A stretch of 64,000 nucleotides of DNA, from assembly GCA_033030425.1 (NCBI GenBank), contig JAUFSD010000006.1:1550001-1614000 (forward strand), written 5' to 3'. The translations under genes were made by a program, and so were the position numbers. The first letter of the stretch is position 1. Each line of letters opens with the position of its first letter. The notes beneath the pieces were generated by a model. That model saw only the letters and a list, made by a program, of their open reading frames with translations, had not been told where the DNA came from and made no database searches. The stretch comes from Verpa conica. Lineage: Eukaryota; Ascomycota; Pezizomycetes; Pezizales; Morchellaceae. This document shows positions 35,974-48,166 of the stretch, piece after piece.

Positions 35974-38900
35974 ATAAACCCCTTTACTGTTTAAACGTAG
36001 CCACGTGACTATGAGGAGACTTGGCTAACCCTTGGCAAGTTAATAACTACTTAATGAAATGAGCAACTTGCCTACTAACATATCTCGCATAGTTAGACTC
36101 ATGAGTGATATACGATGAATTAGCAATGGCAGTCTACACAGGCTGGCCGTCTAAACAGAAATAACCCTGTTGTTTTAACTACTTAATAACTGATAATTAT
36201 ATGCCGCACAAGACAGTGACTAGCTGCAAAATCCCGAACAGCATCATGTACTTTATGCCACGGTTGAATACCGCGAGCGATCTAGAGGCTTCCGCGTCTC
36301 GATTTTAACCTTGAGTACTGTACCTACGAATCTTCACATTCCTGTATAATTGTTTTTTTATAGCCGGTCCTAGATAGCCGATGATGCTTCTTGCCGCACA
36401 CTCGGTAAAATCATGACTCTAGAAAAAATGGCCATGTGAATTATGGGCTACATTAGATCGAAAGTCAGGGCTTGCGACAGTAGTATCATACGATCGATGA
36501 AGCCTCCAGCCGGCGGCCATCGGCAGTGCTTGCAGGCATGCGTTCGAGGGACCGTCTGTTGAACATTATGAAAAGACGTATCAACTACAAACAAGGATAC
36601 ATTAACTCCTAGAATGCATTGACTTTCCTGTACTGCAACTGGCCGAGCCTGGTTGGAAAATCTATCATTTATTTTTGTAGATTAAACGGCCCAAGTATCG
36701 CCTAGTGAGTTGAATGAAGCGCGCTGGTGTTGGTCTGGGAGGTGTGGTTACATACGTGGAGGGCCAATCTAGGTGTCGGCCCATTAAATCTGACCGCTGC
36801 ATTCACATGGTATCACTCGATCTTTGTCTAACATGACATGGGCAACTGGCGAATCAGATCAGCCTTAAATAACCCCCTGGTTCCTGATGAGAAAAAAAGC
36901 AATAATGAGGAGCATAACTCTAGCTGACGTATGTAGACTACCGGCAGTATGCAAAGCTCCTAGCCCCTCTATCTCTTTCCAACTCCCGCCTATGTACCAT
37001 GAATTAGTAACCGCTTTTGATTGACTGATATTGAAGATCTACGACATCTTGTATATCTGAGAGTGTTTAGTAGCCTATAGACAAGCAGAAATATGAATTT
37101 AACTTCCTCAATGGGACATCTGAAAGTAAAATGAATAATTCTATCCACAAATTGTTCCATCTCGTATAATTCCATATACAACACAAATTCCATAACAACT
37201 TTCTTGAAAAAACTGTGACGTGAGCACTAAAATTTCTTTTCACATTCCTCCTCGCGCTCGTACAGACGCAGTGAGTGTGGGGGCCAGGGGTACTTAGCCT
37301 TCCTGGTGCACAACAGCATCAACACATTCAAAAAAAAAAATCCCCACCACAATGTAATGTCTTCGACTTAGAATTTAAGTAAAGCTAAGTTGTTTATTGG
37401 TTGTATCCTGATGAACGAAAAAGGGAAACCGAAGAGAACGGGATCGGGACCCGGGACAGATGATTAGGCTATACAGAATTTTGAGCCTGAGTATCGCGAT
37501 CTCTACCTATCCAGTGTCACTTCCGTTGCTCTGCATAGCCTTAACCAAAGAACCAGATCAAAAGCCGTGAGGTTGCATCGGGGAGCTCTAGGTTGGGGGG
37601 AAATATCGTCTCCAGGTCCCTGCACAAATTACCAGATACGTTAGAGAATACGTACGTTTTAACGATTATGCAGGTCCCAGGACTGACCGACAGACCGAGG
37701 CTCCTTGGGCCATGTCAACGTAAGCGATTCCACCCTTATTCTGGGAGAGGGGAGTAGGAAAACTGGTAAAAGAAGTAGTACCTTGCATCGGATGACCTTG
37801 TCTAGACTCGCCGAAGTCCGATATGCAGATGTTTAGATATCTAGTTACTTCTATGGACGCATAATATACTAGTTGAAAAAAGAAAACCCGACAAAAGGGA
37901 ATTAGATGCTGAGCCGGTCTTTAGCTCCGTGATTCTCCGGCCGTATTATCAGTTATTCGCTTTAGTCTTCTTTGTTAGGTTGTTTTGAAAGTTTTTCCTC
38001 AACTGTTTGTAGCTTTGCTATATGTCTGAGTCAATTAATGCTCATACCGCTGTAGACCGGGAGAAACGACTATATTCATGCTTTATGCCGTGAAAATCAA
38101 AATCAATCAAGATGTACTATGGTAAGTTAGGCATTTTAGGGTATGTAGTGACTATAATACACAGTATTCAGTTATTTCTTTCTCTCCTAGATAGCTGTAT
38201 TAATAGAGAGATCGAGTTGAACGCTAAAAATTATAACGGAGAATAAACTCAAGTATGCCTACTTATGAGACCTTTACTCTCTAGCCCCATAGGGCGAGAC
38301 AGCACTCCAAATTACGCCAAGATAGCAGCGATCCCAGGCGCGTATCCGGCGACGATACCGGCAGAGATACCCCCAAAACAAAGGCCTGTAAGGATAGAAG
38401 CAAGTAATTCCGCGATAGTGCTCAATCTAGAGATTCAGTGGCTCTTCTCCTATCAAACTAGGCGTATCAGATGTGACTTCATTCAACCGGTGGAGTTCAC
38501 CATTATTGTATGCACGGGTACAGAAGGAGTCACAAGTACTTTGAGCTACTGCATAAACTGGTGCAGAAGTGTGTATCCGAACTCCCGCCTCTATTCCGCT
38601 TATACATATCAAATTGTGACCTCCCCGCTTCCTCATCTCACAATACACATCCCCCGCATATCGTATGGGTCCGTGCAGCGCAAGATATAAGAAAATCCAG
38701 GTTCATGAATCATGATTCTCAACGGCCGTTTAACTTAAAACATCGGCAAATCGGCGAATTTTCTAGATTCTAGCCCCTGGCTACTTTAGCGTACAGATTA
38801 AGCCTGCTTAGCTATATGATCCAAAGTCTGAAAATAACCCTAAGGGTTTTCATTGGGAACATACATCCAACATGGCGCTTCTAATTACTATAGTGAAACC

Positions 38901-41900
38901 GGAAAATTCTGACCTCATTCTGTTGCGGCTCAAGTTTATCGATACTAACAAATTGGGGTTGGTGTTCCCATTGCCGTCCAACCGTGGTACCGGGAACTCC
39001 CCCACGACGCAAGCTTACCGAGTAGTCCTCGTGGGGTCAATAATTCCCGGAAACTTATCTAAAAGGGGGAGGGAAAAAGCAATCCACCCAATATATTACT
39101 TTTCACTCTTCCCGTTGCTGGCGAGATTATAAGAGAGATTTATCGAAAAGGCATAGGACCTTCTTTTCTCCCCTTTATCTCATGTGGGTTGCTGTTTCCA
39201 GTTATCGGTACATAACTTTAGAACGCGTTCAAAATTATCAGGGTGGCCAACGGATAAGGACCCTTTTACCGAAATGACATGTCAAGCTGGGGAGCTTTAC
39301 ACCCCCAATGAAGAATATCAATATTCTTGTTATCCCAAGTAGGCATCTAACTAGTTGCCTTGTTCCAGTTGCCTCGTGCTTTTGTGGTTAGAATATTACA
39401 CCAGACTAGAGCATGTATTTCCTAGTTGAAGAAATGATGCTTTTTACGCCAAAACTTCCAAGGGAGTCTTAGCTGTAGCCTGTCGGGAGACGAGAGGGTT
39501 GCGCTGTTTGTTGGAACCTAGGGCTTCCTTTTCCTCTCACATATCGTCCCGCTTGGCCCAAAGATGGTGATGTGAGCCGGCCACCCTCACGTCCTTCGTC
39601 CGCCATGCGGCCCCTGCTTTCTACTTTGTCTCAGTAACCCCACTCGACCCAGTTCGTTTTGTTCCGAATCTAGCTATATGTACTAGATCGAATTGTTAAC
39701 GAGAATGAAGTAACTATATACGGTACCCTCCCCCTGCTGAAAATTCTTTGGATTTCTTCCTAAAACCCAGGCACCCGAGACGAGAGTCAATGCTTCTTAG
39801 CGAATTAAAAATTAAAGGTCTGGGGTTTAAAGCTTGAACAGGGGGGGACTATTATAACCTATACTCACAAGCCTTCATTTTTATTTTTCAGAATATGAAC
39901 ACCACACACTTTTACCTTCATAGGGCCTTGTTTAGAAACACCAGAATCGTCCACTGAAGCTCAAATAGCCTGCTAACCCTAAAAGCTATGCTTAAGTATA
40001 AAAGAGAAATGCCGTTGTTGATCAGCTAGCGAGAAGAGGTATAAACTCTGGCAACCAATACCCCAGTTCAGAACGCAAAGACCCATCTTTGCAGGGATAA
40101 ATCTGGAGTCACCAGGGTGCGTCAGCACTACAACCTTTAACCGTCATAGGCCATTGGCTATGACCAAGACCTGGCATTTTGAATCACACATCACCTGAGC
40201 TTAGGCACTATTTTTCAAGATTTATTAAATTCTGTATAAAAAATGCCTCCGTCAACTATCGAATCAATTGATGCCTCGTTAAAACCTAACTTATTATGTC
40301 TAGCGATTAGACTAAGCCGGTGGTTGGGTAGGTTTACTTGTGAGGCTAGGATAGATTACGATGAACTTGAACTAGTAACTTAAACCCATTGCTGCTTTAA
40401 ATCAATACCAATGTCCCCGGAAACCATACGGCTACGTTGGTAAAAATGTAGTTGTGATCAGATGCTTCTTTCTGCACGAGGAACGAAGGGGTGACTTAAA
40501 GAAAGGTTGTGGTATAGAGCAGCGTTGTGCAGGTGCTAGCATGGCTCACCAACATGTTGACACAACGCGCTGTGAACTGCAGCAGTGCTGTTCTTTGGCT
40601 GCAGGAATTCCGAAGCTCGCGGCGTGAGAGTAATCTCCGGATCTCGCAGCGGAACCTGCACAGTAAAGGGCGAAGGAGGCAACCCGTATCCAAGAAGGCC
40701 AAAGGAGGAAATGTCGAATCGAAGATGCGTGCGTTGAAATCCGAGCCACTAGCTGCTAGCTGGGCTCATGATCAACCACCAGCACCAAGGGACCACCAAC
40801 CAAAAGAGTTTTCAACAGCGACGCCGATATCCAAATTGTTTTGGTTGGAAGAACAAATTTCTGTCTGAAGAACGCCGCGACCTCTTTCTTTCCCTCTCCA
40901 GAGCAGAGTTCTTCCCTAGAGGCCTTAGGAGTCGGATTCCACCATCATGTGCTATGCTACCTAAATTTCGACGTCCACGGCGCCCCAGAACAATATTGGA
41001 TATTAAACACCTCTCTGCTCGTCTATTCCTCGGCCTCACACTTCGGTTGCACGCTTGTTTCTTGGTTGTTTGCTCCCAAGTTCTGTATGTATGTCGGGAT
41101 GCGCCTACTCGCTTTATCTCGCTAGACGTCCAGACGCATGCGGGGCCTGCAACGTCCTACTGTCTCTGACTGGGGCACATCTGGGTCGCTACCATCGCGC
41201 TGCTCATTCCCTGCAAGTGTCGTTCTTTTTCTATTCGGCCATTAGTACCATCCTCTTCTCTATTCCTGCTTTCTCTTGTACACCATTCACTCGCTCGATG
41301 CCTGCAGATCCTCCCTAAACGCAGACGTGGAGGTTTGGTGACGTCCAGGCTCAAACAAAAATGGGAGCCTGCCTTCTGGGGAAGGAAAGCTCGTGCTTAG
41401 AGCAGATAGGCGAATTCAATAACTCTCTAGCCCACTCGATCTGCAGGGCGCCGCGGGAAAGGTGCATGTTAGGGAAATAGCAATGGTAAGAGTAATATTT
41501 AATTTTTAGAGATATAATATGCCTGCGGATCAATCAGTCACCAACCGGCTTCAGAGAGATGGGTTATCGGTGCGGCATGTCGACGTGTTCGCAGCTATTC
41601 GGGAAAGGCTTTTAGTCCCGGGTCGAGGGAGATCTGTTTCTGGCGTTATGCACAGCAGGCAGTATGGGATTCTGCCTCCCAAATCTGGGTTATATAAAGA
41701 CGATGTCTCCTGCTGCTGCTGGGCTGATCTCCATTCAGTAACCTAGACATTGTGGCTACTTCTTGTATCAGTCGTCATAAACCGATCTTTTCCCTCTTCT
41801 CTCCCTCCCTTCTCGCCCAAGGCTTATCCTCTGCTTTGTGTGGTATATCACCCACTTCTCTGCCCCTCTACGGAGATATATAACTACCATCCTCAGACTT

Positions 41901-42296
41901 TGTGTTAGCCATCACTGAGCAAACGTAACTACCACCTATCCATTTCAGCAGCATTCCCCCCCAGCCATTACTCACAGTTCTAGAACAGTACGGCCATATA
42001 CCAGTGTTGATCCCTACTGCTGGTGCTGGTGCTGGTGGTCTATTCATATCAGCTGTTTCGTGATACTGCCAATCAAGGAACAAATTGTATGTCACGGGTT
42101 TGGCTATCTATACCCGTTGCATCATTCTGACAACCATGCCTTTCCCCCTGGGCCCCGCGGCCTCAGCTATCTTCCCTTCGTGTTCCATAACTGCTCCCTA
42201 ATTCCTCACCATAATCACAATGTTACCCCTTCTTATCATATTAGTACTATTGTATCTCAAATGCTTACCGTTTTCTGTAGGTCCTAGAACAATACT

Positions 42297-43338
42297 ATGG
42301 AGACTGTCCAGCTCATCTCGAAATTTATCTCCCCCCCCCTCCCTTCATCCCCTTCAATCCTTGCTACTCCCCTCTTACCTCCCTTCTTTGCATCTCAGCC
42401 AAACTACCTTCTCGTCCCACTCCTCCTGCTCCCTGCTCTTGCGTACTTGACGTATAAGGACTACAATACGTACTTATCACTCGGCCCCGGAGGGACTCCC
42501 TCCAATTTTTACGGCTACCTGATCATCACATCTCTTCGAATTCTAACCCTCCGCAATCCTCGAGAGCCTGGACCAATTCCTGCCGAGCTGCAGGATGGCG
42601 GCTACCTCCCATTAATTGGGCTCCCAAAGCGCGATTCCGTTCGCCCAGATGTCATTGGGATCGCCCCACACAGGCAAACGAACCAGCGGCCCCGAAAGGA
42701 AATATATGAACTCCTCTCCTACAAAATGGTGAAGCTAGCAAATGAGCATCCGGATAGGCTGAGAATTGCTACGAGCTGCTTTGAAAAGCACTGTGCCGGC
42801 CTGTTCTCCACAAAGCAGGTTAATAAGACTTGTAATGGGGAAATTGCCCACGCACACCCAAGTGATGGAAGTTTGCACATGACGTTGCACCCGAAAGATG
42901 CCAAGGTTATCATTGAAGCAGGATGGGGAGGTATGCAGTCACAGGTCGCGCAAAACCGACTGTCTACCTTCTTTTAATACTTCACTACAATTAAGAAATG
43001 AACCGTGCTCATTTAGCTAATTATTAATACCTAATATAGAACGTCATCCTCTCGCCCGTGGTGGCTGGTGTACACGATTTGTTCCAGTCGGCTTCCTAAT
43101 GATTTACGCACCGCGCACTGAAGAGGAAGTAAAGGTCATCATGGATATCACTTTGGCAGGGGTGGGATGGGTAAGCGGTGAACCATTGAACGAATTCAAC
43201 GCTAGCAGTTATACAGAAAAGATCGGGGACCCAGTTTATGCCGACCGCTGTTGCCACTCTGGCACCGCAGCTTCTACGGCCAGGAACGAAACCGGTGTTG
43301 TTAAAGATGTCGCAAATGCGATTATGGAGGTTGCTTGA
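42297..43338 (+). CDS. Luciferase-domain (DUF5519-type) protein, membrane-anchored
   Basis: Exons 42297-42930 and 43040-43338 join in phase to 310 aa. The C-terminal half matches the fungal luciferase domain family: HPSDGSLHMTLHPKDAK at 188-204, then the block GWGERHPLARGGW (209-221) rebuilt exactly over the intron, then RFVPVGFLMIYAPR. The name comes from database annotation. Biochemical function is unknown and light emission is not implied. One hydrophobic helix at about residues 37-52 (YLLVPLLLLPALAYLTY) follows a Ser/Pro-rich N-terminus, so the domain is probably tethered to a membrane. The donor GTATGC and acceptor TATAG are canonical. The upstream 2 kb are GC- and pyrimidine-rich. No neighbour suggests a pathway. 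Confidence 0.85.
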
Positions 43339-45595
43339 TTACCACCAATTTCTCTCACATTTAGCTTAGTGAAGGGCCAAATAAGTGACAGTTTCCCCCT
43401 ATTTCCGACAAATTTTTTTTCCTATGTCAAGTTTTAGGCGTAAAAGTAGCATGGGTACAAGTACGTCTTACGTACGTGCAGGGCGCATTTTATGTTTCAA
43501 TTGTTCTGGGTATTTAACGGTGCACTCAAGATGGAAGGGATTGGATTTTCAGATGTGGGGGAGGCTATGATATCATAGGCAAAGTGCTTATTCTCTATTT
43601 TTTTTGTTAGGCTTTCCTTGTTTTTTGCGACTCTATCAAAGTATCGATTTTACATGTATTTCCCGATCTAAAATAGAAACTGTCCTAAATTTAAGCCTAT
43701 CCTTTAATCTTAAACTTTGTATTGATGCAGGTTCTATCTCCTTACTTAGGCCGCCTGATACCTTCCTACCCATAAACTGCTTACAGCATTAGTCCAAGAC
43801 AAACTGAACCAGGAATTAGCCATGATAGTTTTAATTTTATGAGGCTGAGTGGTACAGGCCTATAGAAATGGCATATCACACTGTGACCCCTGTAAGCGAT
43901 AGTGCTCTTCAACGGGGTGGCTGAATTTATATCGGGATCTATAGTGATCTAGACGCATGTTTCTTGCCATGTGTAGAAACTTGAAGTGTAAACATCCAGT
44001 AAGAATCCAGCCCTTTTGATAGCCTTGTACCATTTGTAATAGAGTTGAGCCACGGGGTGCGATCAGGCATGTAAGTTAAGAAATAGTTGGCCGTTCGAAG
44101 CAAGAGATATAAACAGCGGTAGTATCTAGCAAATAGGCCTACGTATCCTCCCAGGAGCCAAAGATTACTTGCTCGATTCCAGTAGCAACCCCCATCAATT
44201 TAGCAGGGGTCTAGTGAAACCCTAACCCTAGAACGCTATGTAGCGGAATCAACGGGCTTTGTAGGAACCGGGCTTGTTAGTGCTCTGTCAGCCCATAGGC
44301 TGAAACATAACTTTGCAGAATCAGGGTATCAATTACATCTTTAGGCATTGTTCCTTCTATACAATGGCCTACACAATTATATGTAGATAGATGCTTCTTT
44401 CTGCAGTGAGAGGTCAAGTGTTTTCTCATGCAGCTGATATCTTGAGTCATGATCTGGAGAGAACAAATTCAATGCGGTGGCGGCATGTGTACTGGTGCTC
44501 GACACGACACGTACATATAACTAATAGAATAAAATCGAGGATCACGCTAGGGGCAGTGACTTTAGTTTGCGTATTCATAAGGCCGGAGTATTTACTCACA
44601 TCGCCAAAACCCATCAAAATAGATATATAGTAATTATATTAGCTAAACAAAATATCATGTGACCATGAACTTTTTTCGCGATACGAGTATTATTCAAGAT
44701 AATCGATCACTTGCAGCCCCAGGTGGTGAGTAGAGTCTGTGGCTATCTCCAGTAAAAAATTCAGGTGGCTTCGGACAGACAGCTTCCGATTAGCTATAGG
44801 TTAGGGCCTGGTTCTACCTGGAGGTCTCAATGTGCCTTTCGGGCAGTCTGACTTCTTTGACTGGTTAGGGCCAGCACCACGTTTTCTTTTGGAAAGAACC
44901 TGAAAATACGAGTCTCAAAGGCTTGAACATGGCCGATCAAGTTGTCAGGGCGGGCCAGAAACCGTTACCAGCAGCAGTCGTCTTTAGGTACTTCAAGCCC
45001 AACATAAGATTCCCCGTGGAGAAAAGCTAGGACCTGTTCCCACATTCAGCCAATCAGAACGTGGAGCAACAACGAGAGGGCAGAATAAACCCTCCGCCCG
45101 AGTACTTTGGGGTTTCCCTATTGGCTTTAAGAAGACTGGTGAGGTTTTAGGACTCTTCGGGCTTCATCTTGTTTTTCGCTTCCAGAGATTCGGCATTCCT
45201 GGTTGGGGGTGTTTTTGATTCAAACTGGGGTTGGCCATTTTCCTAATAGCTATTCGAGTTATATAGCACGGAATCGGGTAGCCTATGACAACAACACACG
45301 ACCAGCGCACCCCACACTTGCGACTTGGAAACGCTCGTATTTCACCCTAAACAAAGAGGCCAGGGCGGAGGTAACTACTGCACGAGAATCACGAGCACTT
45401 TGCTCTGCACGCTGCAAACTGGGGCTCGAGATCGTTAGGACGATTCATGAGATATCACTCTCCGGAAGAGCTACTAATCTAAGTCTAACTTATCGTGTAA
45501 CACATTATGTATGCATCTACAATAGGGTCGGGGCAATCGCCTCCGCAGTATGTGGGTGCAACGACGATACAACGCAACATCCCTCCTCATCTTCA

Positions 45596-45626
45596 TCCTC
45601 CTCCTCCTCCTCCTCCTCCTCCTCCT
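45596..45626. repeat. TCC microsatellite
   Basis: About ten tandem TCC units. Confidence 0.9.
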
Positions 45627-46245
45627 AGGAAATACCGATATCTCTCTGTATCCTCAGCTAATTCACGTGCGTGACTTACGTATGGAGTAGATTAATCTAT
45701 AGTGTGGTAAGTTCGACAAGTGCGATTATCCTCGCGTGCGGTCGTCCAGCCCCATAAGGCAGCTGCAATCACGATGTATCACTCTCCCGCGGGCTGCATT
45801 AACAGTTTCACTCTTTCACCCACATATACAGCGCCGCCGCGGGTAGCGCACAAGAAAATCAATGGCCAGTCTGGAGTAGACAGGGTGGCTTGAGGGTGGT
45901 GCAGAAATAATTCGGGTTCTGCGTAACAGGAATAGTGGCTCTGTTCAACATGTGCATGTGTTTTACCTTTCATAAACTCGCATTGCCAACCTACGTTCCT
46001 AACACCCCAAGGCTGAATTAATATCTCAAGTTATTTAACAGTCACTAACTAAACCTTTTTTTTTTTAGTGTGATAGGATCATTTTTTAAAGCCAACGCCA
46101 TCATCATCAGGAGCTGGCGGGTAACTGCAGCCATTGATACGAAATAATCAAGATCTTTGGAAGGCTGAAAACCATCTAATTCCAATGATACTCCACACCA
46201 CGCCGATTTTTTACCTATCGGGTAGCTGCTTATGCCGCTGAAACC

Positions 46246-46617
46246 TCATACACAGCCTCTCTCTCCTACACCAGTCATTTTCTTGAAAAACCGCAGATTC
46301 GGCATATTCCAGAAATAAGGCTTAGGAAAATCCCTATGTAATGATATGTCAAGGAATTTCAAAGGCCAGTCATAAGATCTTCTGAATGAGTCAAGTGGAG
46401 AAGCGGAGAAGTGAAGTACGATACCCGCCGGTGTGACAGTCATCGGAGACGTCAACTAAAAAAAATCACATGTACAATATTCTATTAACTCATCAGTACC
46501 CCTGTAGCGAATAGGAGAGAGCTGAAGCTCGATGCTGATAATACGGCAGCCAGCCCTCTTACGAAGAACAGATGATCCACATACTTCACTTACGCTCCTG
46601 TCGGGGCTGAGGATGTG
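46246..46617 (-). pseudogene. Broken coding relic, unknown family
   Basis: From 46617 the minus strand is open for 53 codons (ILSPDRSVSEVCGSS...SPIRYRGTDEL), meets a TAG at 46458-46456, and continues in the same frame for 69 codons (SPMTVTPAGIVLHFSASPLD...WPLKFLDISLH). The codon before the first stretch is TAA. Both stops are one C-to-T change from Gln codons. The TAG also sits at the end of a T-run that could be a splice acceptor, but I find no donor with matching phase. The amino-acid composition is coding-like. I do not recognise the family. A nearby frame at 45779-45973 may be another piece. Confidence 0.3.
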
Positions 46618-47999
46618 TTATCACTATAACATAGTTTCTTGGTACCACGTAAGAGTACTGTACGAGATTCATTGAAACACTGCACTTTTTTATCAAAGGA
46701 TATTCACTGATATTCGGAAAGTATGAGGGTCTATCGATTGACCACGGGTATCAGGCCGTCCCCAATAATCACGACGGAGGAATAAATTTTGCAGTGAAGA
46801 TCGAAACTTAGAAGAGTACCAATAGAATTTTTTCTTAGAAAAGGTTGAGGTTTAGGTTGATCACTGAGGCAGACCAAGTATTAGCACCTTCAAAACAGCA
46901 TTTTACCTCAACAATCCCCTATAGCGGGGGAGATAAGTACTGCAAACAGTAGATCATATCGATCCACAACACACCTATAAAAGCTTCTACCCGGTGAGTC
47001 CGGAAGATACCCCCGGTAAGGCGTTCGTGATATCAAAACACTGAGTGATAGCCATCCCTCCAAAATGACCAAATCACAAGGTTAAGGTATAATGGACTCT
47101 CTTATATGCACTTTAGTTAGCCCAATCCTGATATTAGGCCAAGTATCCCTTTGTGCCTGTGTTTACCTCTATGGTATATCCTCTAGTACAACACTCTTCG
47201 AAGTGGTCCCATGGTCTATGTTCGTAGCTTAGATGGTAGTTCTAGAGCTCGTAGAGCCAATCTCAACTTAGGTTTCAGCAACGTTTTAAATATCCCCTCG
47301 TTATCGAGATGAAATATTTCTATTCTAGATATCACTCCGTTGAATTGGGGTTTCGACTATTCTTCTGTAACAATAAAGCTTCGCAAATCGGAGATCTTGA
47401 TGTAGGAACTATCCATTGGAAGCGATTGGGAGTTCTAGTCCCTTAAGTTCTAATTTTAGCTCCTTGAAAAACCTTAGTTGATCCCTTATAACCCCGCAGA
47501 TACCAATACAATGCCCGAGATTTACGATAGTACTAGTAACCACAGACTTAGGCCTCACAGAGGATTATCATCTCCACCCATTGACCAAAGCTAATAGCTA
47601 TACTAATGGCTGTATACTATTCCTATAGAAATTTCATTGCAAATTCATCTCTACTAGAATGATTTCACTCTAACACTGATAGAAAGGCCAGGGGAGCTAC
47701 TCTATAGCAGTGGTAGTCTTTAACTCTAAAGCTAGTGTAACACTAAATTGAAGCCATGGTATCATTAACTCCAATACACCAACAATCATGAAAAATGACT
47801 CGTGTCTTGGCGATATGTTAAGTAGTTTAATAATTTACATCATTCACCCCGAAAGCTATAGTAATAGCATATTTTATAAATATACACTGCTATTCCAGAC
47901 GTATAATTAAACACTTGATCCTACAGGCCATTCTCTTCTTCAGACTCAAGAGTCGTAATCTCGACAAGCCAGACCCATCACCCCGGAAAATCACTAAGC

Positions 48000-48166
48000 A
48001 CCAGTATTCTCTCTAATCTCCCTTATCAGCCCCGATACTCTCATCAATTATTTCTCTAAAACCTTCCTAGTCTAACTACCCATCTTCGTTAGCCTATCCA
48101 CGTACAGCTGCTGGTTGACTCCGGTTAGTTGCTTATGAAGCTTTTATTCCTTCTCGAGCTTTGACA
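48000..48166 (-). pseudogene. Coiled-coil-like coding relic with Gln-codon stops
   Basis: Reading the minus strand gives a helical, charged sequence (LSKLEKE, KLHKQLTGVNQQLYVDRLTK, TRKVLEK, LMRVSGLIREIRENTG) interrupted by three stops, TAA, TAG and TAA. Each is one C-to-T step from CAA or CAG, the pattern left by repeat-induced point mutation. The protein family is unknown; coiled-coil segments of this sort occur in many transposon proteins. Confidence 0.35.

Larger units (their letters stand above)
32481..42296. other. Gene desert, AT-rich and stop-rich, with short inverted-repeat elements
   Basis: Nearly 10 kb without a gene I can support. 32481-40400 is AT-rich with stops in all frames. 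It contains the terminal-inverted-repeat element at 34012-34163 and the large inverted repeat at 35861-35973. A 141-codon frame at 38265-38690 plus looks accidental. 40450-41350 is GC-richer with overlapping frames on both strands, resembling the block upstream of PPN1, and is probably the upstream region of the next gene. 41350-42296 is its pyrimidine-rich promoter and leader. Confidence 0.4.

Noticed and set aside
38265..38690. 141-codon plus frame, and opposite it a 40-codon hydrophobic Gly/Ala stretch (FGGISAGIVAGYAPGIAAIL)
   Set aside because: The plus frame shows no domain. The minus stretch resembles a membrane helix but lacks a start and cannot be spliced in phase to the adjacent frame.
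40496..41354. Cluster of overlapping frames on both strands at 40.5-41.35 kb
   Set aside because: They reflect the GC-richer composition of the region upstream of the luciferase-domain gene; no frame extends or matches a family.
45203..45628. 141-codon plus frame ending in a Ser run
   Set aside because: Opens on TTG, the Ser run is only the TCC microsatellite, and no domain or upstream exon is seen.
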